From NCBI GenBank assembly GCA_014802045.1, contig JAAVDA010000006.1, positions 45,033 to 85,967 of the forward strand: a DNA stretch of 40,935 bases. The letters are read 5' to 3'. Below the pieces are notes generated by a model, which made no database searches, was not told the origin of the DNA, and saw only the letters and a list, made by a program, of their open reading frames with translations. The position numbers and the translations under genes are program-made. The DNA is from Bacteroides sp. (lineage in GTDB: Bacteria; Bacteroidota; Bacteroidia; Bacteroidales; Muribaculaceae). Shown here piece after piece: positions 1-8,392 of this stretch; position 1 is the first letter of the stretch; every line of letters begins with the position of its first letter.

Positions 1-6
1 CCCCCC

Positions 7-66
7 GATATCCGGGTCATACAAAGCGCCGCGCTTTATAGAAACCAATTCATTAATTCCCAATAT
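7..66 (+). repeat. Dispersed intergenic repeat, copy 1 (right end)
   Basis: A stretch beginning gatatccgggtcat and ending near attcattaattcccaatat matches 2074-2143. Copy 1 is shorter in the middle, where it has a perfect hairpin (aaagcg/cgcttt at 23-37) that is degraded in copy 2. Both copies end a short way upstream of a TAnnTTTG promoter. The window starts only six bases before it, so more of the element may lie outside. Confidence 0.6.
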
Positions 67-90
67 TTTCGTTTTTTACGAACTAATTTA

Positions 91-122
91 TTTGGTAATA
101 CAAACTTCACTCACTATATTTG
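91..122 (+). promoter_or_regulatory. Bacteroidota sigma-A-type promoter for the NVEAL-like gene
   Basis: TTTG at 91-94 and TATATTTG at 115-122 are separated by 20 bp, fitting the TTTG-N19-21-TAnnTTTG consensus of Bacteroidota. The next start codon is at 150, which leaves a short leader. It probably also serves the lipoprotein gene at 459, since no comparable -7 element was found between them. Confidence 0.65.
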
Positions 123-149
123 CAACAAATTAACCTCACAAACTCGCAG

Positions 150-350
150 ATGAAAAAATCTGTCATCGCCACTGCCACTGTTGCAGCCGTAGGCGTCTCA
201 GCCTACCTCGGGTTCCGTCCCGACCCCGCCTCATCCCTCACCGAGCTCCAACTCGTCAACGCCGAAGCCCTCTCTAACGGCGAGCATAACGAGTCATACA
301 AAACGGTTTCAGAGTTTTTACCAATGAACCTGTTGGGCTTACGACTGTGA
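150..350 (+). CDS. Short NVEAL-like exported peptide, possibly truncated
   Basis: This reads as a 66-residue protein from ATG at 150; an upstream in-frame start at 120 falls inside the promoter. A basic N-terminus and a hydrophobic stretch (about residues 5-18) are followed by LQLVNAEALSNGE, close to the Asn-Val-Glu-Ala-Leu motif that names the NVEAL family. NVEAL genes of Bacteroidales commonly sit beside six-bladed propeller lipoproteins, as here. Family members usually carry a Cys-rich C-terminal half. This protein has no cysteine and ends in an unrelated hydrophobic tail (EFLPMNLLGLRL), so it may be a frameshifted or truncated remnant. The function of the family is unknown to me, although export is likely from the N-terminus. 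Confidence 0.6.
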   Translation: MKKSVIATATVAAVGVSAYLGFRPDPASSLTELQLVNAEALSNGEHNESYKTVSEFLPMNLLGLRL

Positions 351-458
351 AAAATAAGGCGAGAATACAAGCCTAATCCCAATTATCCCTATCTTTAACT
401 AATCTTCAAAAGTTTGTAGGGATGTTATTCCCACAGATTTATATTATAATCTCTCAGA

Positions 459-1424
459 ATGAATCTAATTAAAATCGCATGTTGGCTGACTTTACCGGTT
501 GTATTTTCTTGTAATTCACCTCGGTCTGAAAAAGCTCAAACATCAGAAAAAGTTCGTGATGCCCAACTTATCGACTCAATAGTGATAAAAGACAATGTTG
601 CACGTATTAGTAATATTACCGTGACAGGTAACGCCGCTCTTATTGTGACGAATGAGCGGGAGAATTTTATCAGGGCATTCTCTTATCCGGAGTTTATGAA
701 CATCGACAGCACAGGAACGCGGGGACAAGGACCGGGAGAATGGGTGAGTGTTATGACCGGGCAATCGGATGTAGCAGGAGAAATACCGGTTTATGACATA
801 ATGAACCGTTTGGTCAGGATTGCTTCTGTCAATGATTCGTCGCTCACAGTTGATGACTACTGTATGCTTCCTATTGATGACGAGGGAGATGCCTTGCCTT
901 ATGGCAACCTCATTAAACTGCCGGACGGCCACTGGCTTGCTAAAGAGAATGATATTCGCCGTTCCAAGCTCTCGATCATAGATTTAACGACCGGGGATGA
1001 GAAGGCCACATTTATACCACAGCTCGAAATTAATGATAGAATCAAAGGGTATCCTTCTGATGACTATTGGATTGCAGAGAGTGATGGTAGAGTAGTGGTC
1101 GGATATGTGCAGTTTGAAAGGATAGATGTGCTCAATCTTACCGATTTATCGACCATAGCTTCGATTGGTGAAAAAAGCATATTTAATAAAGACAAGATAT
1201 ATACGATTAAGGCAGTGGCACATGACGGGCGATTTTATTTGCTGCAGTCGCCGGAAGAAAGTGGGGAAGGCCAAATTATACGCGTGGTGGATTGCAATGG
1301 GAATGAGGAAAATCCTATCAGGTTGACACGCCCGGCATATGCTATAGCTTTCGATGCTGATGGAATGCTTCTTGCTATTGAGGAGACCCCGGAGGCGAAT
1401 ATCTGTTTTCGATATGCATTGTAA
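459..1424 (+). CDS. Six-bladed beta-propeller lipoprotein, BF3164/TolB-like
   Basis: This 321-residue protein starts with a hydrophobic signal and a lipobox-like VVFSC (Cys18), suggesting a lipoprotein. The rest is a run of short repeats rich in Gly, Asp and hydrophobic pairs typical of propeller blades, for example DSTGTRGQGPGEW near residue 82. That GxGPGE pattern is a hallmark of Bacteroidales proteins annotated as BF3164-like or 6-bladed beta-propeller. It lies 108 bp after the NVEAL-like gene on the same strand, the usual pairing, so the two are probably cotranscribed. No catalytic motif is visible. The likely role is binding or scaffolding at the cell envelope, which is inference from the fold. 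Confidence 0.7.
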   Translation: MNLIKIACWLTLPVVFSCNSPRSEKAQTSEKVRDAQLIDSIVIKDNVARISNITVTGNAALIVTNERENFIRAFSYPEFMNIDSTGTRGQGPGEWVSVMTGQSDVAGEIPVYDIMNRLVRIASVNDSSLTVDDYCMLPIDDEGDALPYGNLIKLPDGHWLAKENDIRRSKLSIIDLTTGDEKATFIPQLEINDRIKGYPSDDYWIAESDGRVVVGYVQFERIDVLNLTDLSTIASIGEKSIFNKDKIYTIKAVAHDGRFYLLQSPEESGEGQIIRVVDCNGNEENPIRLTRPAYAIAFDADGMLLAIEETPEANICFRYAL

Positions 1425-1541
1425 TTATCTTTAGCTTCTGTCTGATTTTAATTTTTGGCCGAGACCGAAACCCTCTATAGATGGGATATAAGCGATCTTA
1501 TCAACCAATTCTGACACAGCACAACCCGGGATTGAAGCTAC

Positions 1542-1573
1542 AGCGGGGAGGCCTCATTCGGTGCCTCCCCGCT
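1542..1573. repeat. GC-rich hairpin, possible terminator
   Basis: Perfect 11-bp arms agcggggaggc and gcctccccgct enclose a 10-base loop. It lies about 118 bases after the propeller lipoprotein stop codon. Only a weak ttt follows on the plus strand, so terminator function is uncertain; it may be one of the local repeat hairpins. Confidence 0.45.
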
Positions 1574-1770
1574 TTCATCCCCCGGTTGCGTGATTTCTGC
1601 CGAGGCAACATGTGGCCGCATAGCGGGCTAATATGCCAGACCCGGGTGAGAGAGCCGTAAGGCGAAAATAACCCGGGGGAAAGATGCGAGAAAAGAAACC
1701 AATCCCTTAGGCGGTCGCAGTCCCTCCTTCCCTGTCGAGGCATTATGCCCCCTCACAGAGCTCCGCAGGA

Positions 1771-1815
1771 GCGATTTATCGAGCAACCCCACATGAAGCG
1801 AAGCGGAATGTGGGG
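1771..1815 (+). repeat. Diverged REP-like unit
   Basis: The order of elements (att-atcgagcaacccc, then a short GC spacer, then atgtgggg) parallels the arms at 21158-21219 and 21317-21380. Arms ccccacat (1787-1794) and atgtgggg (1808-1815) form a perfect 8-bp stem. It appears to be a distant copy of the same repeat family. Confidence 0.5.
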
Positions 1816-1996
1816 TGAGACAGCCCCACCAAAAGGGCTTCGGAGATGCGATTGTAAGTTTACTTTACGGCATTGCCCATGAAGACCTTCGCGTGGCGCC
1901 CCAATATCCCCCGGGGTAAAGAATCCCCCTCTCGACTCCGCAGGCGGTAGCACATCGGAGACGCTTGCCGGGCCGGAGGAATGGTGTGGTCAGAAA

Positions 1997-2016
1997 CTCC
2001 GGACTTCAGTCCGGAG
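1997..2016. repeat. Perfect 20-bp palindrome
   Basis: ctccggact and agtccggag are exact 9-bp complements separated by two bases. An outer pair tgtggt (1985-1990) and accaca (2024-2029) could extend the cruciform. No gene overlaps it, and its role is unknown. Confidence 0.5.
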
Positions 2017-2073
2017 CAAGTAAACCACAGAGCCACAGCGTTCCGGAGGCACGTCTTGTGAATTTCTTCCTCC

Positions 2074-2143
2074 GATATCCGGGTCATGCTAAGCGTCGCG
2101 AGTCTCCCCACCCTCATAGAAATCATTCATTAATCCCAAATAT
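2074..2143 (+). repeat. Dispersed intergenic repeat, copy 2
   Basis: It matches 7-66 at both ends (gatatccgggtcat and attcattaat-cccaaatat) with about ten extra bases in the middle. It ends 26 bp before the promoter at 2169, the same arrangement as copy 1. Confidence 0.6.
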
Positions 2144-2168
2144 CCCCTGGTGGCTGTCGGGGGGGGAC

Positions 2169-2199
2169 TTTGAAGTGTGGGAATTTATGCGTAACTTTG
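2169..2199 (+). promoter_or_regulatory. Promoter of the eight-gene operon 2257-10000
   Basis: TTTG at 2169-2172 and TAACTTTG at 2192-2199 are 19 bp apart, an excellent Bacteroidota promoter. A run of eight G (2159-2166) ends two bases before the -33 element. The first start codon is at 2257, about 50 bases after the expected start of transcription. Confidence 0.7.
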
Positions 2200-2256
2200 T
2201 GGGCGTGTGGGCGGCCATGTATGGGCGCCTGTCTACCAATTAAGTAAAATCACGCT

Positions 2257-3144
2257 ATGGATAAAAGATTTCTTGCACTCATACTTTTTATCGTCTCCTG
2301 CGCAGGGCTCACCGCATCCGCTCAGCAGACGGCCACTTATTTCCCCTATCCGATTGTGCCTGACTCCATTTCCACACTTCAGGCTCGCACAGACTATCTT
2401 CTTGAACATTTCTGGGATTTCTGCGATTTTAAGAAGGCTTTTTCCTCACGGCAGAAGATGGCCGGAGCGTTCAAAGATTATCTGTCTTTCATGCCTCACG
2501 CTTCGGCCAGACAGGCTCACCGCTCTGTTGCAAAACTGCTGAAATCGCTTGACAAGCAGCCCGATGACTTGCTTTTCCTTGCACGCAAAGCGGAAGAATA
2601 TATCCATTCCGACACGTCTGATATATATAGCGACGAGCTCTACCTGCCGTTTGCCGTGGCCGTTTCGTCCAACAAGCGAATTGAAAAGGCTATCCGCGAC
2701 CGCTATACTCTTCAGGCCCGCATACTTTCCGGCTCTCAGACCGGCATGCCGGCACCTTCATTCGCCTACACCGACCGTTCGGGTATGAACGCTATTTTTT
2801 CTCCCGACTCTACGGCAGAAGTGACCATCCTTTTCTTCAACGACCCCGACTGTATGGATTGCACCATCGCGCGATCACGGCTCAACGCTGACATACGCGC
2901 GTCTAACTTCATAAAAGAGGGGGTGATGCGTGTGGTGGCGATTACTCCCGGGGAAGCCGATGAAAACTGGAAGCAGATGGCAGAGTCATATCCTGAATCA
3001 TGGATTGTAGGAGCCTCATCTGAAGTGGATGAAATCTACGATATTCCCACCACCCCCACATTTTATGTGATAGACGATGAGCATAAGATTGCTCTGAAGC
3101 GCATAGATATCAACACTCTTCTCAATCTCATCTCACGGCTCTGA
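2257..3144 (+). CDS. DUF5106/thioredoxin-like periplasmic protein
   Basis: A 295-residue protein with an N-terminal signal peptide (hydrophobic residues 5-20) and a likely signal peptidase I site after TASA, before QQ. A lipobox-like IVSC at 12-15 makes a lipoprotein possible but less likely. The first two thirds match the helical DUF5106 region found upstream of thioredoxin-like domains in Bacteroidales. The C-terminal third has a thioredoxin fold signature: an ILFFNDPDC strand followed by CMDC (a CxxC redox pair) and the cis-Pro loop TTPTFYV. It is probably a periplasmic thiol-disulfide protein. It is the first gene of the operon, and DoxX follows after 10 bp, an association seen in redox-related modules. 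Confidence 0.75.
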   Translation: MDKRFLALILFIVSCAGLTASAQQTATYFPYPIVPDSISTLQARTDYLLEHFWDFCDFKKAFSSRQKMAGAFKDYLSFMPHASARQAHRSVAKLLKSLDKQPDDLLFLARKAEEYIHSDTSDIYSDELYLPFAVAVSSNKRIEKAIRDRYTLQARILSGSQTGMPAPSFAYTDRSGMNAIFSPDSTAEVTILFFNDPDCMDCTIARSRLNADIRASNFIKEGVMRVVAITPGEADENWKQMAESYPESWIVGASSEVDEIYDIPTTPTFYVIDDEHKIALKRIDINTLLNLISRL

Positions 3145-3154
3145 CCACCACAGC

Positions 3155-3664
3155 ATGACACGCTTTCAGCAAATAGTATCAGACACGTTTGTCAGATGCA
3201 CCGGCTATACTTACTCCAACATGGCGCGGCTATTCATGCGTCTGTTTGTCGGGGTGATGTTTCTTCAGTTCGGCATTCGTCATCTCGTTGGCTTCTCGCA
3301 GCTCAGCACAGATTTTCCCTCGATGCTTGGCATGAGCTCATCGACCTGCCTCATCCTGATGATTATTGTTGAGATTGTATGCTCACTTTTCATAATGGTG
3401 GGCTTTCTCACCCGTATATTTGTCATTCCGCCTATCATCACAATGATTGCCGCAGAATATTATATTCTTCACGACCTTCTCCCTCACACTATGGTCTACG
3501 GCATCGATTCCACCCAGCCGGGCTATCTGCCGATTATGTTTATCGGCATATATCTGTTTATTCTTCTGGCCGGCCCGGGAAAGATTTCACTTGATTATTT
3601 CATATCTATCTTCCTTATCTCCCGCAATGGTAAGGACGAAAAGGAAGAGCTCGACGAAGTGTGA
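3155..3664 (+). CDS. DoxX-family membrane protein
   Basis: A 169-residue integral membrane protein with four hydrophobic segments (roughly residues 25-45, 65-90, 95-115 and 125-150). The opening ARLFMRLFVGVMFLQFGIRH resembles the first helix of DoxX proteins, which carry a conserved Arg and a Gly-rich FxxxG near a His. DoxX proteins are small membrane subunits associated with quinone- or thiol-linked redox enzymes. The neighbouring thioredoxin-like gene 10 bp upstream agrees with that. Its stop lies 7 bp before mnmA, so it is within the operon. The exact partner is not known. Confidence 0.7.
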   Translation: MTRFQQIVSDTFVRCTGYTYSNMARLFMRLFVGVMFLQFGIRHLVGFSQLSTDFPSMLGMSSSTCLILMIIVEIVCSLFIMVGFLTRIFVIPPIITMIAAEYYILHDLLPHTMVYGIDSTQPGYLPIMFIGIYLFILLAGPGKISLDYFISIFLISRNGKDEKEELDEV

Positions 3665-3671
3665 TATCACC

Positions 3672-4790
3672 ATGAAAGTTGCAGCCCTTATATCAGGAGG
3701 TGTAGACAGCGCGGTCGCTGTGCATCGGCTCGTGGAGCAGGGTCATGATCCCCACCTCTTCTACATACGCATAGGTCTCGATAACGGTGAGGGGGATTGC
3801 TCGGCCGAAGAAGATATCGAGATGTGTTCGCTGATTGCTTCACGATATCATCTTCCGTTTGACGTGGTGTCTCTCCATCAGGAATATTGGGATAATGTGA
3901 TGGAATATGCCCTCCGCACCGTTAGGCAAGGGCTTACTCCGAACCCCGACCTGATGTGTAACAAGATGATCAAGTTCGGTTTTTTCGAACAGCGCTGGGG
4001 TCACGAATTTGACCGTACAGCCACGGGGCATTATGCCACCACCGTAACCGGAGCTGACGGACTCATATATCTCGCCACTGCTCCCGACCCGGTGAAAGAC
4101 CAGACCGATTTCCTTGCACGCATCGACTACTCCCAGCTCTCTCACCTTATGTTTCCTATCGGCGACCTCCCTAAGAGCGCTGTCAGGGAAATTGCCGCAC
4201 GCACATCAATGCCCAACGCTTACCGGCGCGACAGTCAGGGCATATGCTTTCTCGGCAAAATCAACTATAACGATTTTATCCGCCGTCATCTCGGAGAGAA
4301 ACCGGGGGCTATCGTAGAGATAGAGACCGGGCGCAAACTCGGAGAGCACCGTGGCTATTGGTTCCACACCATTGGCCAGCGCAAGGGGCTCGGATTGAGC
4401 GGGGGGCCGTGGTATGTGGTGAAGAAATGCGTGGCCGACAATGTGATTTACGTTTCCAACGGCTACGACACCGAAAAACAGTATGGCCACACGCTTCATC
4501 TCACGGAGATGCACTGGATTACCCGCGATCCATGGCCTTCGGACTGTAATGGTGTGGAAATCACATTCAAAAACCGTCACAGCCCGGAGTTTCTTCACGC
4601 CACTCTCACCCGTCTTCCCGACGGCGACTATGTGGTGGAGAGCCGCGAAAAGGTGCAGGGCATTGCCCCCGGACAGTTTGCCGTGATCTACTCTCCCGAC
4701 AGCCGCATCTGTTACGGCAGCGGAATTATAACCGGACGGCGCACAGGCCGTCAAGACCAATCAAACATAACATTATCAACCTCAATATGA
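3672..4790 (+). CDS. mnmA: tRNA-specific 2-thiouridylase MnmA
   Basis: A 372-residue enzyme that installs the 2-thio group on uridine 34 of tRNA-Lys, -Glu and -Gln, using ATP and sulfur relayed from a cysteine desulfurase. The PP-loop ATP pyrophosphatase motif SGGVDS is at residues 8-13. Two expected catalytic cysteines are visible, in NPDLMCNKMIKFG and in GICFLG. The C-terminal part is the OB-like barrel of the family. The frame is open far upstream, but ATG at 3672 directly precedes the conserved KVAALISGG start, and upstream codons overlap doxX. Its length is typical. The stop overlaps the next start by 4 bp (ATGA), implying translational coupling with the nuclease gene. Confidence 0.92.
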   Translation: MKVAALISGGVDSAVAVHRLVEQGHDPHLFYIRIGLDNGEGDCSAEEDIEMCSLIASRYHLPFDVVSLHQEYWDNVMEYALRTVRQGLTPNPDLMCNKMIKFGFFEQRWGHEFDRTATGHYATTVTGADGLIYLATAPDPVKDQTDFLARIDYSQLSHLMFPIGDLPKSAVREIAARTSMPNAYRRDSQGICFLGKINYNDFIRRHLGEKPGAIVEIETGRKLGEHRGYWFHTIGQRKGLGLSGGPWYVVKKCVADNVIYVSNGYDTEKQYGHTLHLTEMHWITRDPWPSDCNGVEITFKNRHSPEFLHATLTRLPDGDYVVESREKVQGIAPGQFAVIYSPDSRICYGSGIITGRRTGRQDQSNITLSTSI

Positions 4791-5419
4791 GCCAATCTTC
4801 GTCACAACGGATCAAACTGAAGGTTATGGGCATTTCCTATAGCCAGATTCAGAACGGAGCCTACGCACTCATTTTAGCCCAGGTGGACGGCCCTTACCGC
4901 ATACCGGTGGTTATAGGGGCTCCCGAAGCCCAGTCGATTGCATTAAGGATGGAAAGCATCACCCCTCCCCGTCCGATGACCCATGACCTGTTTGTGAGCT
5001 TCGCACATGCCTTCGGAGTAAAACTCCGCGAGGTGTTTATCTACAAGTTTGAAGACGGGATATTCTCTTCCGAGCTTACCTTTACCGACGGCGAACGTCA
5101 GGTTGTGATAGACTCCCGCACTTCCGACGCTATCGCGATTGCCATGCGTACTTCCGCCCCCATCTACACCACACGTGAGATTCTCGACGAAACCGGATTT
5201 ATCATGGAGATGCAGACCGAAGAGGGTGAGGATGCCGATTCACGCCATTCGGGTGAAGACATCGCCGACGAATCTGCCACACTTCAGGGGCCTAAACTTG
5301 AGAACTATGCTGTGGAAGAGCTCGAACGCACACTCGAAAAGCTGATTGCCGAAGAGCGCTATGAAGAGGCGGCCGAGGTGAGCGAGATTCTTAAACGCAA
5401 GCGTTCGGCCAATTCATAA
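4787..5419 (+). CDS. Bifunctional nuclease family protein (BFN/DUF151 plus UVR motif)
   Basis: A 210-residue cytoplasmic protein. Residues 8-140 match the bifunctional nuclease (DUF151) domain, with the IPVVIGAPEAQSIAL region and the SRTSDAIAIAMRTSAPIY segment near 115-130. The end (about 170-205) is a UVR-like helical hairpin, ENYAVEELERTLEKLIAEERYEEAAEVSE. In other bacteria this domain pair is annotated as a bifunctional DNase/RNase; activity here is inferred from family membership. The start overlaps mnmA by 4 bp, and a permease gene follows after 40 bp. The acidic linker between the domains (EEGEDADSRH) looks disordered. Confidence 0.82.
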   Translation: MSQSSSQRIKLKVMGISYSQIQNGAYALILAQVDGPYRIPVVIGAPEAQSIALRMESITPPRPMTHDLFVSFAHAFGVKLREVFIYKFEDGIFSSELTFTDGERQVVIDSRTSDAIAIAMRTSAPIYTTREILDETGFIMEMQTEEGEDADSRHSGEDIADESATLQGPKLENYAVEELERTLEKLIAEERYEEAAEVSEILKRKRSANS

Positions 5420-5459
5420 CCGATTGCAAAAAAACGACCATTGTAACAGCACAACACCA

Positions 5460-6833
5460 ATGTCAAGCATAAAACTTCGTCTCACAATCTTAAGCTTCCT
5501 GCAGTTTGGCGTGTGGGGAGCCTATCTCGTTTGTCTGGGTCAGTATCTCGGGCCTGCCGGGCTTGGCGGAGATATCGCATGGTTTTATTCCATTCAGGGC
5601 ATAGTGTCTATCTTCATGCCGGCTGTGATGGGCATACTGGCTGACAAATATATTCCGGCTCAGCGGCTACTGGCCATCTCCCATCTGCTTTCCGCCCTGT
5701 TCATGGGCTGCGCATGGTATTACGGCCACACTCACCCGGTGCTTGAGTTCGCTCCCTTCTTCACACTCTATACCCTCAGTGTGGCGTTCTACATGCCCAC
5801 CATCGCCCTCTCCAATTCCACCGCCTTCAAGGTGCTCAAGTCGTCGGGACTCAACCCTGTGTCGGCTTTTCCTCCCATACGCACATTCGGCACTATCGGT
5901 TTCATCGCTTCAATGTGGTTTGTGAACTGCGCGTATTTTCATGACGGCACTTTCGGCTTCACCATGAGCGAGTCAAATCCCATGGCCGAATATCGCTTCC
6001 AATATACCGACATGCAACTCTTCACCTGCTCTCTTCTGGGCATACTTCTGGGGCTGTTCTGCTTCACTCTCCCCGCATGCTCCCTATCGCCGAAAGGGGA
6101 GAAGCGCACCGTGTCGCAGACTCTCGGCCTGCAGGCCTTCCGACTCTTTTCGGACCGCCGCATGGCAGTGTTTTTCGTCTTCTCGATGCTGCTCGGAGTC
6201 GCACTCCAGATTACTAATGGTTTTGCCACCACATTCATATCAAGTTTCAAGGGAGTGGAGGAATATGCCACCACTTTCGGCGCCAACAACTCCACTCTTC
6301 TCACCTCTCTCTCTCAGATTTCAGAAGCCTTGTGCATTCTTCTGATTCCATTCTTCCTCAAGCGCTACGGCATAAAGAATGTGATGCTTATAGCCATGGG
6401 AGCATGGGTGCTCCGTTTCGGCCTGTTCGGTCTCGGCAATCCCGGGAGCGGCCTCTGGATGTTTATTGTCTCCATGATTGTCTATGGTGTTGCGTTTGAC
6501 TTCTTCAATGTGTCTGGCGCTCTGTTTGTGGATCAGGAGACCGACGACCAGGTGAAATCATCGGCCCAGGGACTCTTCATGCTCATGACCAACGGCATCG
6601 GTGCATCAGTAGGCACCCTCATTGCCGGACATATTGTCAACAGCTACTGCAGCTGGCAGACCGTAGAGGGTGGCTCCTATATGCTGGGCGACTGGCGCAC
6701 ACCCTGGCTCATCTTTGCCGGCTATGCGCTCGTGGTGTGTATCATGTTTGCCTTCCTTTTCAGATACCGACATATTCCACCGACATCAGCCGAAGTCCGC
6801 AAGGCCGAGGCCGAAACAATTGAGATTGAATGA
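5460..6833 (+). CDS. MFS nucleoside permease, NupG/XapB-like
   Basis: A 457-residue inner-membrane transporter with about 12 hydrophobic helices. The opening LRLTILSFLQFGVWGAYLVCLGQYL is very like nucleoside:H+ symporters (NHS family) common in Bacteroidota, and MGILADKYIPAQRLLAISHL is the expected loop 2-3 signature. The substrate is therefore probably nucleosides. An in-frame TTG at 5424 would add 12 polar residues; ATG at 5460, just before the conserved SIKLRL, is the better start. The last bases overlap rsmE by 4 bp. No nucleoside-salvage enzyme is adjacent, so the operon looks like a mixed housekeeping unit. Confidence 0.8.
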   Translation: MSSIKLRLTILSFLQFGVWGAYLVCLGQYLGPAGLGGDIAWFYSIQGIVSIFMPAVMGILADKYIPAQRLLAISHLLSALFMGCAWYYGHTHPVLEFAPFFTLYTLSVAFYMPTIALSNSTAFKVLKSSGLNPVSAFPPIRTFGTIGFIASMWFVNCAYFHDGTFGFTMSESNPMAEYRFQYTDMQLFTCSLLGILLGLFCFTLPACSLSPKGEKRTVSQTLGLQAFRLFSDRRMAVFFVFSMLLGVALQITNGFATTFISSFKGVEEYATTFGANNSTLLTSLSQISEALCILLIPFFLKRYGIKNVMLIAMGAWVLRFGLFGLGNPGSGLWMFIVSMIVYGVAFDFFNVSGALFVDQETDDQVKSSAQGLFMLMTNGIGASVGTLIAGHIVNSYCSWQTVEGGSYMLGDWRTPWLIFAGYALVVCIMFAFLFRYRHIPPTSAEVRKAEAETIEIE

Positions 6834-7573
6834 ACCTTTTCTACGCTCCAGATATAGAAACCACGCTCACTCTCCCGGAAGGAGAGTCGCAACACTGCGC
6901 ACGAGTGCTGAGAATGCAGCCCGGCGACGAAATCGAAATTATCGATGGCCACGGCACATTCTATTCATGCCGTGTAGTGGCGCCTCACGCGCGCCACACG
7001 GTGGTGGAGATCATATCATCCCGCCACGCCGAAGCCACATGGCCGCAGAATATCACCGTGGCCGTGGCTCCCACCAAACACATGGATCGCATGGAATGGC
7101 TCGTTGAGAAACTCACCGAGATCGGTGTGAGCCGCATCGTGCCACTCCTCTGCCGCCACTCCGAACGTCGTGAAATCAAGACCGAACGCCTCGAAAAGAT
7201 AGCTATTTCTGCTATGAAGCAATCGCTCAAAGCCCGCCTCCCGGAGATATTGCCCCTCACCTCCGCCACCGAATTCATAGCCTCATGTGGAGGCAACCGC
7301 TATATGGCCTATTGCGACCGCTCTATTCCGCGGCGCGAACTGGTGGAGGTCTACGCCCCTCTGGCCGACTCAACCATCATGATCGGGCCCGAAGGAGATT
7401 TTTCTCCCGAGGAAATCAGACTTGCCCTTTCGTCAGGGTGGCATCCTGTGTCGCTCGGTCCACACAGACTCCGCACCGAGACCGCGGCTCTTACTGCCTG
7501 CGAGACATTCCATATACTTGACGCCGCAGCAGCCTGCGGGCGCCTCACAAATCCCAACACTGACTCCATATGA
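6830..7573 (+). CDS. rsmE: 16S rRNA m3U1498 methyltransferase RsmE
   Basis: A 247-residue SPOUT-class methyltransferase that methylates N3 of U1498 in 16S rRNA using S-adenosylmethionine. An N-terminal PUA-like domain (MNLFYAPDIE to about residue 70, with ESQHCARVLRMQPGDE) is followed by the knotted C-terminal domain. There the SAM-binding signature IGPEGDFSPEE near residue 185 and the final LGPHRLRTETAA segment are diagnostic. Length is normal for the family. It starts inside the permease stop (ATGA) and ends overlapping kdsA in the same way, so expression should be coupled along the operon. Confidence 0.93.
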   Translation: MNLFYAPDIETTLTLPEGESQHCARVLRMQPGDEIEIIDGHGTFYSCRVVAPHARHTVVEIISSRHAEATWPQNITVAVAPTKHMDRMEWLVEKLTEIGVSRIVPLLCRHSERREIKTERLEKIAISAMKQSLKARLPEILPLTSATEFIASCGGNRYMAYCDRSIPRRELVEVYAPLADSTIMIGPEGDFSPEEIRLALSSGWHPVSLGPHRLRTETAALTACETFHILDAAAACGRLTNPNTDSI

Positions 7574-8370
7574 AATCCATACCACAGTCTTCCAACTTCT
7601 TCCTCCTTGCAGGTCCGTGTGTGATTGAAGGTGAGCAGATGGCCATAGATATAGCCGGACGCATTCTTGAGACCACCCGCAGCCTCGGCATTCCCTACGT
7701 GTTCAAGGGCTCCTACCGCAAGGCCAACCGTTCGCGCATAGACTCCTTCACCGGTATCGGCGACCTGAAGGCTCTTGAGATTCTCGACAAGGTGCGCCAC
7801 ACATTCGGCATTCCCGCAGTGACCGATATCCATTCTGCCTCCGAGGCCGCCATGGCCGCCCCCTACGTGGATATGCTCCAGATTCCGGCATTTCTCTGCC
7901 GTCAGACCGATATTCTTGTTGCGGCAGCCGCAACCGGTTGCGATGTCAATATCAAGAAAGGCCAGTTTCTTTCGCCTGAGGCCATGGAATTTGCCGTGCA
8001 GAAAGTGCGCGATGCCGGTTGCGACAATGTAGCGGTGACCGAAAGAGGCGTCACTTTCGGCTATCAGGACCTCGTGGTTGATTTCCGAGGCATTCCGGTG
8101 ATGCAGCGCTTCGGCTGTCCGGTGATTCTCGACTGCACCCACTCCCTCCAGCAGCCCAATCAGGCTTCGGGTGTGACAGGCGGACGCCCCGACCTCATCG
8201 AAACCATCGCACGCGCCGGTATTGCGGCCGGAGCCGACGGTATCTTCATCGAAACTCATCCCGAACCCGCCAAGGCCAAAAGCGACGGCGCCAATATGCT
8301 TCCCCTCCATCTTCTGCCGCAACTTCTGGAGCGCCTCAGCGCCATCCGTGCGGTAATCACTGATTTCTAA
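7570..8370 (+). CDS. kdsA: 3-deoxy-8-phosphooctulonate synthase KdsA
   Basis: A 266-residue cytoplasmic enzyme that condenses phosphoenolpyruvate with arabinose 5-phosphate to KDO 8-phosphate for lipopolysaccharide inner core synthesis. Diagnostic stretches are FFLLAGPCVIEGE at the N-terminus, FKGSYRKANRS near residue 45, and the closing ETHPEPAKAKSDGANMLPL. Its length is slightly shorter than the E. coli enzyme but normal for Bacteroidota. It overlaps rsmE by 4 bp and is followed by the TPR gene after 22 bp. The other KDO genes are not in this window. Confidence 0.94.
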   Translation: MKSIPQSSNFFLLAGPCVIEGEQMAIDIAGRILETTRSLGIPYVFKGSYRKANRSRIDSFTGIGDLKALEILDKVRHTFGIPAVTDIHSASEAAMAAPYVDMLQIPAFLCRQTDILVAAAATGCDVNIKKGQFLSPEAMEFAVQKVRDAGCDNVAVTERGVTFGYQDLVVDFRGIPVMQRFGCPVILDCTHSLQQPNQASGVTGGRPDLIETIARAGIAAGADGIFIETHPEPAKAKSDGANMLPLHLLPQLLERLSAIRAVITDF

Positions 8371-8392
8371 TTCTATTTCATCACATCCAGAT

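Larger units (their letters stand above)
1425..2168. other. Gene-free, hairpin-rich intergenic region
   Basis: About 740 bases without a convincing gene. Open frames on both strands here are Arg/Pro/Gly-rich and have no family resemblance. The region holds a GC-rich hairpin (1542-1573), a REP-like unit (1771-1815), a 20-bp palindrome (1997-2016) and copy 2 of a dispersed repeat (2074-2143). Such a mosaic suggests accumulated small repeat elements or a decayed mobile segment. Confidence 0.6.

Noticed and set aside
1501-2243. Several short open frames in the gene-free region
   Set aside because: They run through hairpins and repeats, overlap one another on both strands and show no protein-like pattern.
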